NCBI GenBank assembly: GCA_003132145.1
Contig: PKWU01000069.1
Location: 1-37,024, forward strand
Length of the DNA: 37,024 bases
Direction of reading: 5' to 3'
Source: Granulicella sp.
GTDB taxonomy: Bacteria > Acidobacteriota > Terriglobia > Terriglobales > Acidobacteriaceae
The notes under the pieces are model-generated. The model saw only the letters and a program-made list of their open reading frames with translations, ran no database searches and was not told the DNA's origin. The translations under genes were made by a program, and so were the position numbers. This document shows positions 6,673-14,519 of this stretch, piece by piece. Every line of letters starts with the position of its first letter. The stretch's first letter is position 1.

Positions 6673-9189
6673 CTACATCAGATGGATCGCGTCCACGTCG
6701 AGGATGAGGTTTCGGCGGGGTATAGCTTTGGTCTCTGCGTAGGCCAGCAGCGCGCGCAGGGTGCGGCCCAGAACGTCGCGCCGCTCGGCCTTCAGCACAA
6801 AGTGGAAGCGGTAGATGCGCTTGAGACGCGCAATGGGCGCGGCAGCGGGGCCAAGCACGCGCACCTTATCGAGATGCGTGGAGCCGAACCAGCGGCCCAA
6901 CGTGGCAGCCAACGCGGCAGCCTCCTCGAGCGTCCGGCCCTGAACGATGACATTGGCAAGCACGCTCGATGGAGGGTAGTGCATCCAGCGGCGGAATTGC
7001 AGTTCCCTGGCCACAAAGCCCGTGTAATCGTGGGTTGCGGCACACTGAATGGCGTAGTGCTCTGGATGGTACGTCTGCACCAGCACGCGGCCGGGGAGAT
7101 CGCCGCGGCCGGCGCGGCCGGAGACCTGCGTGAGCAGTTGGAAGACGCGCTCGGCGGCGCGGAAGTCGGGCAGGCCGAGGGCGGAGTCCGCGCCCACCAC
7201 GCCGACCAGCGTGACGCCGTGGACGTCGTGGCCCTTGGCGATCATTTGCGTGCCGACGAGCAAATTAATTTCGCCGGAATACAGGCGCGTGAGCAGGCGC
7301 TCCATCTCGCCGCGCCCGCGCACGGTGTCGCGGTCCATGCGCCCGATGCGCGCGTTGGGGAAGAGCTCCTGCAGGCGCTCCTCGCCCTGCTGCGATCCTG
7401 CGCCGAGGTAGAAGAGGTGCTCGCTCCGGCACTTCGGGCAGAGCTTCGGGACGGAACGGCGGAAGCCGCAGTAATGACATTCCAGCCTGTCGCCGGGATG
7501 CACATGCAGGTCTGTCTCGGCGGCGGGCTTGTGATAGGTCATTGCGATGGCGCAGTTCTCGCACTCGATCTTTTCGCCGCAGCTTCTACAGAGCACGGTG
7601 AACGAGTAGCCGCGCCGGTTGAGCAGGATCAGCACCTGCTCGCCGCGGTCGAGCGTGGCCTGGGTTTCGGCGACGAGCTGGCGGGAAAAAATCTCTTCCT
7701 TGCCGGTCTGCTTGAACTCGGTGCGCATGTCTACCAGTTCGACGGTGGGCAGCGGGCGGCTCATCACGCGGGTGCGCATCTCGATGCGCGCGTAACGACC
7801 GCACTCGGAGTTGGCCCAGCTTTCGAGCGAGGGCGTGGCCGAGCCGAGAACCACAACGGCGGAGTTAAACTTGGCGCGCATCACGGCAACGTCACGGGCG
7901 TGGTAGCGCGGCGTCTCATCCTGTTTGTAGCTGCCGTCGTGCTCCTCGTCGACCAGAATCAGGCCGAGGTTGATCATCGGAGCGAAGACGGCGGAGCGCG
8001 TGCCAACGACGATACGTGCTTCGCCGCGACGGATGCGATGCCACTGCTCGGCGCGCTCGTCCGGCGTAAGAGCGGAGTGGAGCAGCGCGACCTGCGAGCC
8101 GAAGGCGGCGAACATCTGCCCCGCCATCGCGGGCGTCAGGCCAATCTCCGGCACCAGCAGCAGCGCGGATTTGCCCGCATCGAGCGCGCGCTGCATCGCG
8201 GCGAAGTAGACGGTCGTCTTGCCCGAGCCGGTGATGCCATAGAGCAGGATCGGCTTGAATTCCCCTTGCGACATGGCGGCGGCGATCGACGAGAGCGCCT
8301 CCATCTGCGCCTCGTTCAGCGTGTGCTCGTGCGCGGACTTTTTACCATTTGCGGGAAGTCCGCCGAGATGAAAGTCTTCCGGCGCTTCTTCGATCACGAC
8401 CAGCCCACGTTTTACCAATGTCGCCAGCGTGGAGGCGGGCACACCGAGTTCGCGCAGAGCGGTGGACTCGCGCAGATCGACGACGCGCATTCGTCCATCC
8501 GCAGCGGCAAGCTCGGCGAGAATCGAGGTCTGGTTCTCGTTGAGCTTGGGAATGCGTGCGTCGGGCACCAGCACGGCGACTCGCTGGGTGCGCCGAGCGT
8601 CGCGCTCCTCGGCGAGCGCCTCGCGGGTGAGCCACTTCTTCTTCACCATGCCGTCGAGCAGAGCCTTGCCGGCCTTCGTCGCCGAACGCACAGCGGAAGC
8701 CTTCACCGCGTTGCCGTCGATCAGAGAATTGAGCACGGCAAACTCGCGGTTCTGCTCCTCGGCCGGCAATTTAGAGCGTCGCGTAGCTCCCTTCGCCTCC
8801 GTTCCGTAGAGCGTCGTGCCCTCGCGCAACACGCGCTGTCCAGCGTCGGCAATGCGATAGACGAAGTGGCGGCGCACCTCGGCGGCCAGCGGCATCATGC
8901 CACGGAGCACTTCGCCCAACGGCGCAACGTAGTACTGCGCGATCCACTTCGCCAGATGCATCAGCTCATCGGAGAGCAGCGGTGCGTCGTCGAGCACCTG
9001 CTGCACGGGCTTGATCGCAGCGGCGTCCGTGGGCCGATCGTCGTGCACGCGGACGACGACGCCCATCAACCTTTGCCCTCCGAAGGGCACCAGCACGCGC
9101 GCGCCAACCGAAGGCACAACTCCGTTCACCTCGTAGGTGAAGGAGCGGTCCAGCGGCACGGGCAGCGCAACGTCGCAGAAGTTGGGCAT
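6673..9189 (-). CDS. priA: Primosomal protein N', replication-restart helicase
   Basis: PriA recognises stalled or repaired forks and reloads the replicative helicase. The 838-residue protein has the full layout: N-terminal 3'-end-binding domain (1-105, S-F-T-Y-E-V and Y-V-A-P-L-G-E-V-L), a winged-helix region, Walker A G-I-T-G-S-G-K-T at about 318-325, Walker B/DEAH-box variant V-D-E-E-H-D-G-S-Y-K-Q, the G-S-A-T-P-S-L-E-S motif, the paired zinc-binding cysteine cluster (C-R-S-C, C-E-N-C, C-H-Y-C, C-P-K-C) and helicase motifs V/VI (G-T-Q-M-I-A-K-G-H-D, Q-V-S-G-R-A-G-R). It is longer than E. coli PriA mainly between the N-terminal domain and Walker A. ATG 9189 fits the N-terminus, though the ribosome site is weak. 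Confidence 0.96.
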   Translation of the reverse strand: MPNFCDVALPVPLDRSFTYEVNGVVPSVGARVLVPFGGQRLMGVVVRVHDDRPTDAAAIKPVQQVLDDAPLLSDELMHLAKWIAQYYVAPLGEVLRGMMPLAAEVRRHFVYRIADAGQRVLREGTTLYGTEAKGATRRSKLPAEEQNREFAVLNSLIDGNAVKASAVRSATKAGKALLDGMVKKKWLTREALAEERDARRTQRVAVLVPDARIPKLNENQTSILAELAAADGRMRVVDLRESTALRELGVPASTLATLVKRGLVVIEEAPEDFHLGGLPANGKKSAHEHTLNEAQMEALSSIAAAMSQGEFKPILLYGITGSGKTTVYFAAMQRALDAGKSALLLVPEIGLTPAMAGQMFAAFGSQVALLHSALTPDERAEQWHRIRRGEARIVVGTRSAVFAPMINLGLILVDEEHDGSYKQDETPRYHARDVAVMRAKFNSAVVVLGSATPSLESWANSECGRYARIEMRTRVMSRPLPTVELVDMRTEFKQTGKEEIFSRQLVAETQATLDRGEQVLILLNRRGYSFTVLCRSCGEKIECENCAIAMTYHKPAAETDLHVHPGDRLECHYCGFRRSVPKLCPKCRSEHLFYLGAGSQQGEERLQELFPNARIGRMDRDTVRGRGEMERLLTRLYSGEINLLVGTQMIAKGHDVHGVTLVGVVGADSALGLPDFRAAERVFQLLTQVSGRAGRGDLPGRVLVQTYHPEHYAIQCAATHDYTGFVARELQFRRWMHYPPSSVLANVIVQGRTLEEAAALAATLGRWFGSTHLDKVRVLGPAAAPIARLKRIYRFHFVLKAERRDVLGRTLRALLAYAETKAIPRRNLILDVDAIHLM

Positions 9190-9280
9190 CGCATCTGAGA
9201 CTAACGCGCAGCGCCTTGCGACGCCACACGCAGAGGAAGCGCGGTTCGAGTCAAGAAAGTCATAAACATGTATTCGACAT

Positions 9281-9340
9281 TCCCCAGCGGCTAATGCCGC
9301 GGTGTAATTGCGCTGCTTGCGGCGGGACTGAAGTCCGCCC
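9281..9340. repeat. Double-hairpin REP-like element upstream of ahcY (family B)
   Basis: Two adjacent dyads: GCGGC-TAAT-GCCGC (9287-9300) and an imperfect stem GGCGGGACT-GA-AGTCCGCCC (9321-9340), separated by about 20 bases. Paired short hairpins in an intergenic space are the usual architecture of REP/BIME-type elements. It lies in the 263-base gap between the divergent priA and ahcY genes. The downstream part of the gap has a TATTCT (9387-9392) that could be an ahcY -10 box, without a clear -35. Confidence 0.55.
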
Positions 9341-9452
9341 TTTCAAAACGTGGATTCGATCAGAGATTCTCTGTCCCGCGCGATGCTATTCTAGTAAAGG
9401 TTCGCGGGGAGCTTTTGCGGACGATCATATAGACAATTGAAGAGGTGGTTGG

Positions 9453-10907
9453 ATGGCTACGGCGACGATCGAGAAGGCAGTTTCGGCTGGTACGGCGGAG
9501 TACAAGGTCGCGGACATTGGGTTGGCGGAGTTTGGCCGGCGCGAGATGGACATCGCCGAGCAGGAGATGCCTGGACTGATGTCGATCCGCAACAAGTACG
9601 CCGCGGGCAAACCGCTGGCGGGCGTCCGCGTGATGGGGTCGCTGCACATGACCATCCAGACGGCGGTGCTGATCGAGACCATGGTGGCGCTGGGCGCGAA
9701 GGTGCGCTGGGCGAGCTGCAATATCTTCTCCACGCAGGACCACGCGGCGGCGGCGATTGCCGCGGCTGGCGTTCCGGTCTTCGCGTGGAAGGGCGAGTCG
9801 CTGGAGGAGTTCTGGTGGTGTACCAACGAGGCGCTGAGCTTCCCCGACGGCAAGGGCGGAGTGCTGGGGCCGCAGCTGATTATCGACGACGGCGGAGACG
9901 CGACGCTGATTATTCACAAGGGATACGAGATGGAGAACGGCGACCCGTGGGTGAACTCGCCATCGGACGCGCACGAAGAGGACGTCATCAAGGCGCTGCT
10001 GAAGAAGGTGCATGCCGAGCGTCCGACGCATTGGCGCGATGTGGTGAAGGAGTGGCGCGGAGTCAGCGAAGAGACCACGACCGGCGTGCACCGGCTGTAC
10101 AAGATGTTCGAGCAGGGCAAGCTGCTGGTGCCGGCGATCAATGTGAACGATTCGGTGACGAAGTCGAAGTTCGACAACCTGTACGGCTGCCGCGAGTCGC
10201 TCGTCGATGGCATCAAGCGCGCGACCGACGTGATGATGGCGGGCAAGGTCGCGGTGATCTGCGGATACGGCGACGTGGGCAAGGGCTGTGCGGCGTCGCT
10301 GCGTGGACTTGGAGCACGCGTCATCGTAACCGAGATCGATCCCATCAACGCGCTGCAGGCCGCGATGGAGGGCTACGAGGTGACGACGCTCGAAGAGACG
10401 CTGGGACGCGGCGACATCTATGTCACCTGCACGGGCAACGTGGACATCATCACCGTCGAGCACATGAAGCGGATGAAGGACCAGGCGATTGTGTGCAACA
10501 TCGGGCACTTCGACAACGAGATCCAGATGGAGAAGCTGCTGGCGGTGCCGGGACTCAAGAAGCTGACGATCAAGCCGCAGGTCGACAAGTTTACCTTCCC
10601 GGCGGGCAACAGCATTTTTGTGCTGGCCGAGGGACGACTGGTGAACCTGGGCTGCGCGACCGGACATCCCAGCTTTGTGATGTCCAACAGCTTCGCCAAC
10701 CAGACGCTGGCGCAGCTCGACCTCTGGAAGAATAAAGACACCTACAAGGTGGGCATCTACATTCTTCCCAAGAAGCTGGACGAGGAGGTTGCGCGGCTGC
10801 ATCTGGAGAAGATCGGCGTCAAGCTGACGACGCTGACCAGCAAGCAGGCGGAGTATCTCAGCGTGCCGGTGGAGGGGCCGTACAAGTCGGAGCACTACCG
10901 GTACTAA
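9453..10907 (+). CDS. ahcY: S-adenosylhomocysteine hydrolase
   Basis: Reversibly splits S-adenosylhomocysteine into adenosine and homocysteine using bound NAD+, removing the inhibitory product of SAM-dependent methylation. The 484-residue protein is complete. Seen: [11 protein letters not shown] near residue 66, [14 protein letters not shown] (substrate site), the catalytic [11 protein letters not shown] region, the Rossmann motif G-Y-G-D-V-G-K-G at about 271-278, and C-N-I-G-H-F-D-N-E. The C-terminal K-S-E-H-Y-R-Y carries the lysine and tyrosine that reach into the partner subunit's NAD site. ATG 9453 has AGAGGTGG a few bases upstream. No known SAH riboswitch is recognisable in the leader. 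Confidence 0.97.
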   Translation: MATATIEKAVSAGTAEYKVADIGLAEFGRREMDIAEQEMPGLMSIRNKYAAGKPLAGVRVMGSLHMTIQTAVLIETMVALGAKVRWASCNIFSTQDHAAAAIAAAGVPVFAWKGESLEEFWWCTNEALSFPDGKGGVLGPQLIIDDGGDATLIIHKGYEMENGDPWVNSPSDAHEEDVIKALLKKVHAERPTHWRDVVKEWRGVSEETTTGVHRLYKMFEQGKLLVPAINVNDSVTKSKFDNLYGCRESLVDGIKRATDVMMAGKVAVICGYGDVGKGCAASLRGLGARVIVTEIDPINALQAAMEGYEVTTLEETLGRGDIYVTCTGNVDIITVEHMKRMKDQAIVCNIGHFDNEIQMEKLLAVPGLKKLTIKPQVDKFTFPAGNSIFVLAEGRLVNLGCATGHPSFVMSNSFANQTLAQLDLWKNKDTYKVGIYILPKKLDEEVARLHLEKIGVKLTTLTSKQAEYLSVPVEGPYKSEHYRY

Positions 10908-11012
10908 GTTTTTGGCGCTACGACGTGGATTACGTTTTTGTTGTGAACCATCGTTGATAGACTGAAGCTTCCGAAGACATTCCATCAAGAGAACTCAATT
11001 AAAGGAGCCTCA

Positions 11013-11192
11013 TTGAAGCTGGGTGCGTGTCTGCTGCTTCTCTTCGGGTTTTTCCTCGTGCTCGCCGCGCTGGTGATGCTGACCTCCCTCGCGCAACGGT
11101 CTGCGTTTGTTGGGGCAGGATTTGGCGTCGAAGTTCTCGGTCTGTCGCTGCTCACCCATGCATATAGGACCATGCGGAGGGAACAGCGATGA
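11013..11192 (+). CDS. 59-aa membrane microprotein overlapping the Amt-like gene
   Basis: Reads from TTG 11013 to TGA 11192 with a strong AGGAG (11003-11007) five bases upstream. Residues about 4-26 form a hydrophobic helix (many Leu, Phe, Val, Ala) and 31-49 a second, weaker Gly/Val/Leu-rich one; the end is basic (Y-R-T-M-R-R-E-Q-R), so a two-helix hairpin with cytoplasmic ends is likely. Its stop overlaps the next start as ATGA (11189-11192), a translational-coupling arrangement, and it carries the only good ribosome site of the pair. No recognised family. The coupling suggests, but does not prove, a small partner or stabiliser of the Amt-like channel. Confidence 0.6.
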   Translation: MKLGACLLLLFGFFLVLAALVMLTSLAQRSAFVGAGFGVEVLGLSLLTHAYRTMRREQR

Positions 11193-12478
11193 ACCTGGAG
11201 CTGAGTCTGTTCTCGATCCTGCTGGTCCCTTTTGCGGCGGCTGGGCTGGCGCTGATCCACCAGGGACTGGGACGCTCGCGCAGCGCGGCCCACGCCATGC
11301 TGGCGAGCCTGTGCGCGCTGGCGGTTTCGGCGATTGTCTTCGTCCTCTTCGGCTCTGCATGGGCAGGTTCTGTTGGTGCGGCAACACACTCGTTTACAGC
11401 TGGCGGCGCGCACTGGGACTGGCTCGGCGCTGCTCCTTTCTTTGCGCGTGGCGTCAGCTTCGATGGCGCGGATGCGGCTGGTTTGAGCCGGTCGCTGGTG
11501 CTGTGCCTTGAACTCTTCGCCGTTGGGCTGGCTGCAATCATTCCGCTGAGCGCGGGGACGGACCGCTGGCGGCTGGGGCCGATCTGTCTCTCCAGCGCGT
11601 TGCTGGCCGGAGTGACGTTTCCCGTGTTCGCGCACTGGGTTTGGGGCGCGGGATGGCTGGCGCAGCTTGGCGCGAACTTCGGAATCCCGAACTTCACCGA
11701 CGCGGGCGGCACGGGCGCGGTGCAGGTGGTGGGCGGGCTGACCGCGCTCTCGGTGGCGTGGATTGCGGGGCCACGGCGTGGCAAGTACTCCGACGACGGA
11801 ATGCCGGCGGCGATTCCCGGGCACAACATCGTGCTGGTGCTCTTCGGCTGCCTGCTGGCGCTGGTGGGCTGGATCGGCCTGGATGCGGCGGTCTCGATCC
11901 TGTTCTATGGCGCGGGACCGCAGCAGGTGGTCGGCGTGGCGATCAACGCGATGCTCGCGGCCTCGGCTGGATGCCTGGCGGCGTTGGCCATCACTCGATC
12001 GCGCTACCACAAGCCGGACGCGTCGCTGAGCGCGAATGGATGGATCGCCGGGCTGGTGGCGGGTAGCGCGGCGTGCGCGATGATCTCTCCGGTGGCCGCA
12101 ATCGTCATCGGACTGGTTGCGGGCGTGCTGGTCACTTATATGATCGAGGTCTTCGAGCTGCGTCTGCGCGTGGACGATCCGGGCGGCGCGGTCTCGGTCC
12201 ATGCGCTGGCGGGCATCTGGGGACTGATCGCGCTGGGGATCTTCGGGCACTTCTCGCAGGGAACGCGTGGAGGCCATCTGCTGGCGCAACTGGTGGGCAT
12301 CAGCGCGCTGCTCGGCTTCATGCTGCCATTGATCCATGCGGGAAACCTGCTGCTGAACCGGCTGTCGACCTATCGCGTGGACGACGATGGACACTGGCAA
12401 GGCATGGACATCCGGGAACTGGGCGCGGGCGCTTATCCCGAGTTCGTCATTCATGCCGACGAGTTTGTGCCTCGATAA
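11189..12478 (+). CDS. Divergent Amt/Mep/Rh-family ammonium channel protein
   Basis: A 429-residue, roughly 11-helix inner-membrane protein of the ammonium transporter family. Family marks: H-W-V-W-G-A-G-W-L near residue 151, A-G-G-T-G-A-V-Q-V-V-G-G near 172, D-D-P-G-G-A-V-S-V-H-A-L-A-G-I-W-G around 329-345, and the cytoplasmic tail G-M-D-I-R-E-L-G-A-G-A-Y-P typical of Amt C-termini. In canonical Amt proteins two histidines line the pore; here the second is present (His338) but the first is Gln179 (codon CAG at 11723-11725). Conduction may therefore be altered, or the protein may act as a sensor. Starts at ATG 11189 inside the stop of the upstream microprotein. No glnK-type PII gene is next to it. 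It ends 18 bases from the convergent kinase gene. Confidence 0.85.
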   Translation: MNLELSLFSILLVPFAAAGLALIHQGLGRSRSAAHAMLASLCALAVSAIVFVLFGSAWAGSVGAATHSFTAGGAHWDWLGAAPFFARGVSFDGADAAGLSRSLVLCLELFAVGLAAIIPLSAGTDRWRLGPICLSSALLAGVTFPVFAHWVWGAGWLAQLGANFGIPNFTDAGGTGAVQVVGGLTALSVAWIAGPRRGKYSDDGMPAAIPGHNIVLVLFGCLLALVGWIGLDAAVSILFYGAGPQQVVGVAINAMLAASAGCLAALAITRSRYHKPDASLSANGWIAGLVAGSAACAMISPVAAIVIGLVAGVLVTYMIEVFELRLRVDDPGGAVSVHALAGIWGLIALGIFGHFSQGTRGGHLLAQLVGISALLGFMLPLIHAGNLLLNRLSTYRVDDDGHWQGMDIRELGAGAYPEFVIHADEFVPR

Positions 12479-12496
12479 GCCTGGCAGACCCGAAGC

Positions 12497-13477
12497 TCAG
12501 TGGTGGCGGGCGACGAGGAGGAGGAGGATGAGGATGAGCAGGGGGATGACGACCAGGGTGGCGATGAGGAGGTTGCGGTGGGCGGGCGGGGACTCGCGGC
12601 GCTTCCAGGTGGCGGCCTCGGCGCGGTTGGCGACGCCGACCTGGTCCTGGTGCTCGAGGTCGTGGGCGAACTCGCGGGCGCTGGCGTAACGGTTTTTGGG
12701 GTCGCGTTCGAGAGCGCGGTAGAGGATCTCCTGGAGCTGCGGGGTGACGGCAGGCTCCAGCGTCATCGGCGGCGGCGGATAGTTGAGCAGGCGGTCGTTC
12801 ATGACGGCGAAGGGATTGGGGCCGGTGAAGGGGACGGTGCCGGTGAGCATCTCGTAGAGCATGACGCCGAGGGAGTAGAGGTCGCTGCGCGCGTCACCAC
12901 GCTTGCCGCGGACCTGCTCCGGCGAGATGTAATCGGGCGTGCCGAGGCCCTGGGAGAAGTTGCCAAAGGTGAGCCTCCTTGCGCCGGCATTTGCCGCGAT
13001 TCCGAAGTCGATCAGCCGGATGTTGTCGTCGTCATCGACCATAATGTTTTCGGGCTTCATGTCTCGGTGGACGACTCCGTTGGCGTGGATGTACTCCAGC
13101 GAGCGGCAGATGCCGATGGTGAGCTTGACGGCGCGGTCGATGGGGAGTTTGGGCTGCTGCTGCAGGAGCTGGCGGAGAAGACGGCCGGGGACCCACTCCA
13201 TGACCATGTAGACCTGGGTGCGGCCTGGGTTGGGGAAGACCTTCATGACGCCGGGATTGCTGAGGCGTGTGCCGATGTCCGCCTCGCGCTGGAATCGCTC
13301 GAACATGGCGGGGTCGCACTCGACCTCGGGGTGGGGGATTTTGATGGCGACTTGCGTGCCAGTGCGGGTGTCGATGGCGCGGAAGACGGTGGACATGCCG
13401 CTGGTGGCCACCAGCTCTTCGAGGTGGTAGTGGTCGAGCTGATCGCCGGCGTGAATGGTGAGGTTGGGAGCGAACAT
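12497..13477 (-). CDS. PknB-type serine/threonine protein kinase with C-terminal membrane anchor
   Basis: A 326-residue Hanks-type kinase. Seen: degenerate glycine loop A-T-S-G-M-S-T-V, V-A-I-K (Lys46), catalytic loop H-R-D-M-K-P-E-N (Asp139, Asn144), D-F-G at 157-159, and S-P-E-Q in place of APE. Two Asp-rich segments follow the catalytic loop. After about residue 270 comes a basic linker and a single hydrophobic helix (about 303-323) with only a few residues beyond it, so there is no periplasmic PASTA or other sensor domain; the kinase is tail-anchored facing the cytoplasm. It follows a PP2C phosphatase gene by 103 bases on the same strand, the usual kinase/phosphatase pairing. ATG 13477 lies at the edge of a repeat and lacks a clear ribosome site. 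Confidence 0.92.
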   Translation of the reverse strand: MFAPNLTIHAGDQLDHYHLEELVATSGMSTVFRAIDTRTGTQVAIKIPHPEVECDPAMFERFQREADIGTRLSNPGVMKVFPNPGRTQVYMVMEWVPGRLLRQLLQQQPKLPIDRAVKLTIGICRSLEYIHANGVVHRDMKPENIMVDDDDNIRLIDFGIAANAGARRLTFGNFSQGLGTPDYISPEQVRGKRGDARSDLYSLGVMLYEMLTGTVPFTGPNPFAVMNDRLLNYPPPPMTLEPAVTPQLQEILYRALERDPKNRYASAREFAHDLEHQDQVGVANRAEAATWKRRESPPAHRNLLIATLVVIPLLILILLLLVARHH

Positions 13478-13495
13478 TTAGAGCGTTTTCACCAA
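13477..13495. repeat. Partial copy of the TAGAGCGGTTTCACC terminal-repeat sequence (family C)
   Basis: TTTAGAGCGTTTTCACC immediately upstream of the kinase start resembles the terminal repeat of the element at 35275-35390 (TAGAGCGGTTTCACC), with one base difference in the core. It is followed by a small CACC-AAT-GGTG hairpin. Because it abuts the start codon, the kinase 5' leader appears to be made of repeat sequence. Confidence 0.45.
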
Positions 13496-13522
13496 TGGTG
13501 TAGAGTATCGCGCTGCGAACAA

Positions 13523-13567
13523 AATGCGGGGATTCTTCCCCTTCGGCAAGCTCAGGGTCAGAATGAC
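13523..13567. repeat. Dispersed repeat of the 'TTCGGCAAGCTCAGGGTCAG' type (family D)
   Basis: The stretch reads GCGGGGATTCTTCCCC, then TTCGGCAAGCTCAGGGTCAG, then AATGAC. On the other strand it begins GTCATTCTGACCCTGAGC. Sequences of this form are a common dispersed intergenic repeat in several GC-rich bacterial groups and often give spurious small reading frames. Here it fills most of the spacer between the phosphatase and kinase genes. Confidence 0.6.
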
Positions 13568-13580
13568 AATTCATTTCCCT

Positions 13581-14426
13581 CTATAGCAGCCGGTACGGGC
13601 GTCCACGGTATAGACCCATGCGCTCTACTGAGCGTACACGAATCAACTGAACGCTGACATTATCGTATCCACCGGCGGCGTTGGCCGCGGCGACGAGCGA
13701 GGCGGCGGCCTGGTCGAGATTGGGCGCGGAGGCGACGATCTGCTGGATCTCGGCGTCGGAGACGTAGCCGTGCAGGCCGTCGGAGCAGAGGAGGAGGAGA
13801 TCGCCGGGCATGATGTTGACGGTGATGGTGTCGGCGGCGACGAAGAGCTCGCTGCCCAGGGAGCGGGTGAGGATGTGACGGTTGACGGCGGAGGCGGCCT
13901 CGGTCTTGGAGATGAGGCCGAGACGGACCTGCTCGTCGACCATGGTGTGGTCGTGGGTGAGGGCGGTGAGGTTTCCGTTGCGGATGAGGTAGCAGCGCGA
14001 GTCGCCGACGTGGGAGACGACGGCGGAGTCGAAGCGCAGGGCGCAGAGGACCAGGGTGGTGGCCATGTGTGATCCGCCGGGGAGGATGGCTCCGCCGGGG
14101 TCGGAGTAGCGGACGTCGGAGTGGTGAGGAACGGCGTGGCCCTGGTCCACGATGGCGTGGTTTGCGTCCTGCACCAGGCGTGGAAGCAGGGAGACGTGCA
14201 TGATGCCCTTGGGGACCTTGCGGAAGCCGGCCTGGACGGTCTCGACGGCGAGGCGGGATGCGACTTCGCCACGCTCCTGTCCGCCGACTCCGTCGGCGAG
14301 GGCGAAGAGCCAACCCTGGGACTGGACCTGCGCGGGCGATGAGGGGAGGACGTGGCCGAGGAAGTCCTCGTTGTGGTCGCGCGTGAGGCCGGAATCGGAT
14401 AGTTCAGCGAATTCGAGATCGAGCAT
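13581..14426 (-). CDS. PP2C-family (PPM) protein phosphatase
   Basis: A 281-residue cytoplasmic Mn2+/Mg2+-dependent Ser/Thr phosphatase. All main PPM motifs are visible: R-D-H-N-E-D near residue 16, A-D-G-V-G-G-Q near 44 (metal-binding Asp), H-M-A-T-T-L-V, H-V-G-D-S-R-C-Y-L near 140, C-S-D-G-L-H-G near 215 and G-Y-D-N-V-S-V near 255. No regulatory or transmembrane domain is attached. It precedes the PknB-type kinase on the same strand, so the two probably form a reversible phosphorylation pair in which this enzyme opposes the kinase. ATG 14426 is the first start and gives the standard N-terminus (L-E-F-A-E-L-S-D-S-G). The gene lies just beyond the permease terminator. Confidence 0.93.
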   Translation of the reverse strand: MLDLEFAELSDSGLTRDHNEDFLGHVLPSSPAQVQSQGWLFALADGVGGQERGEVASRLAVETVQAGFRKVPKGIMHVSLLPRLVQDANHAIVDQGHAVPHHSDVRYSDPGGAILPGGSHMATTLVLCALRFDSAVVSHVGDSRCYLIRNGNLTALTHDHTMVDEQVRLGLISKTEAASAVNRHILTRSLGSELFVAADTITVNIMPGDLLLLCSDGLHGYVSDAEIQQIVASAPNLDQAAASLVAAANAAGGYDNVSVQLIRVRSVERMGLYRGRPYRLL

Positions 14427-14467
14427 AGGGGATCGGCCGGCCGGTCGGTGAGGGAGTGCGGAGAGGG

Positions 14468-14513
14468 AAAAAATCAGGCGTCCGGCGAGGCAGGATGCGC
14501 TTCGCCGGACGCC
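14468..14513 (-). terminator. Strong intrinsic terminator after the permease gene
   Basis: A perfect 12-bp stem (14477-14488 with 14502-14513) and a 13-base loop, followed on the minus strand by a run of six U (14468-14473). It begins seven bases after the permease stop codon and separates the porin/permease unit from the phosphatase/kinase unit. Confidence 0.9.
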
Positions 14514-14519
14514 CTAAGT

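Noticed and set aside
6682..9198. An 838-codon open frame on the plus strand opposite priA
   Set aside because: It mirrors priA almost exactly and has no domain character; long antisense frames are expected in GC-rich genes with strong third-position bias.
9341..9452. S-adenosylhomocysteine riboswitch in front of ahcY
   Set aside because: I looked for the conserved core and pairing of known SAH riboswitches and did not find it; only REP-like hairpins precede the gene.
10985..12454. A 489-codon minus-strand frame opposite the Amt-like gene
   Set aside because: Shadow of the Amt-like gene; Arg/Gln/His-rich with no recognisable fold.
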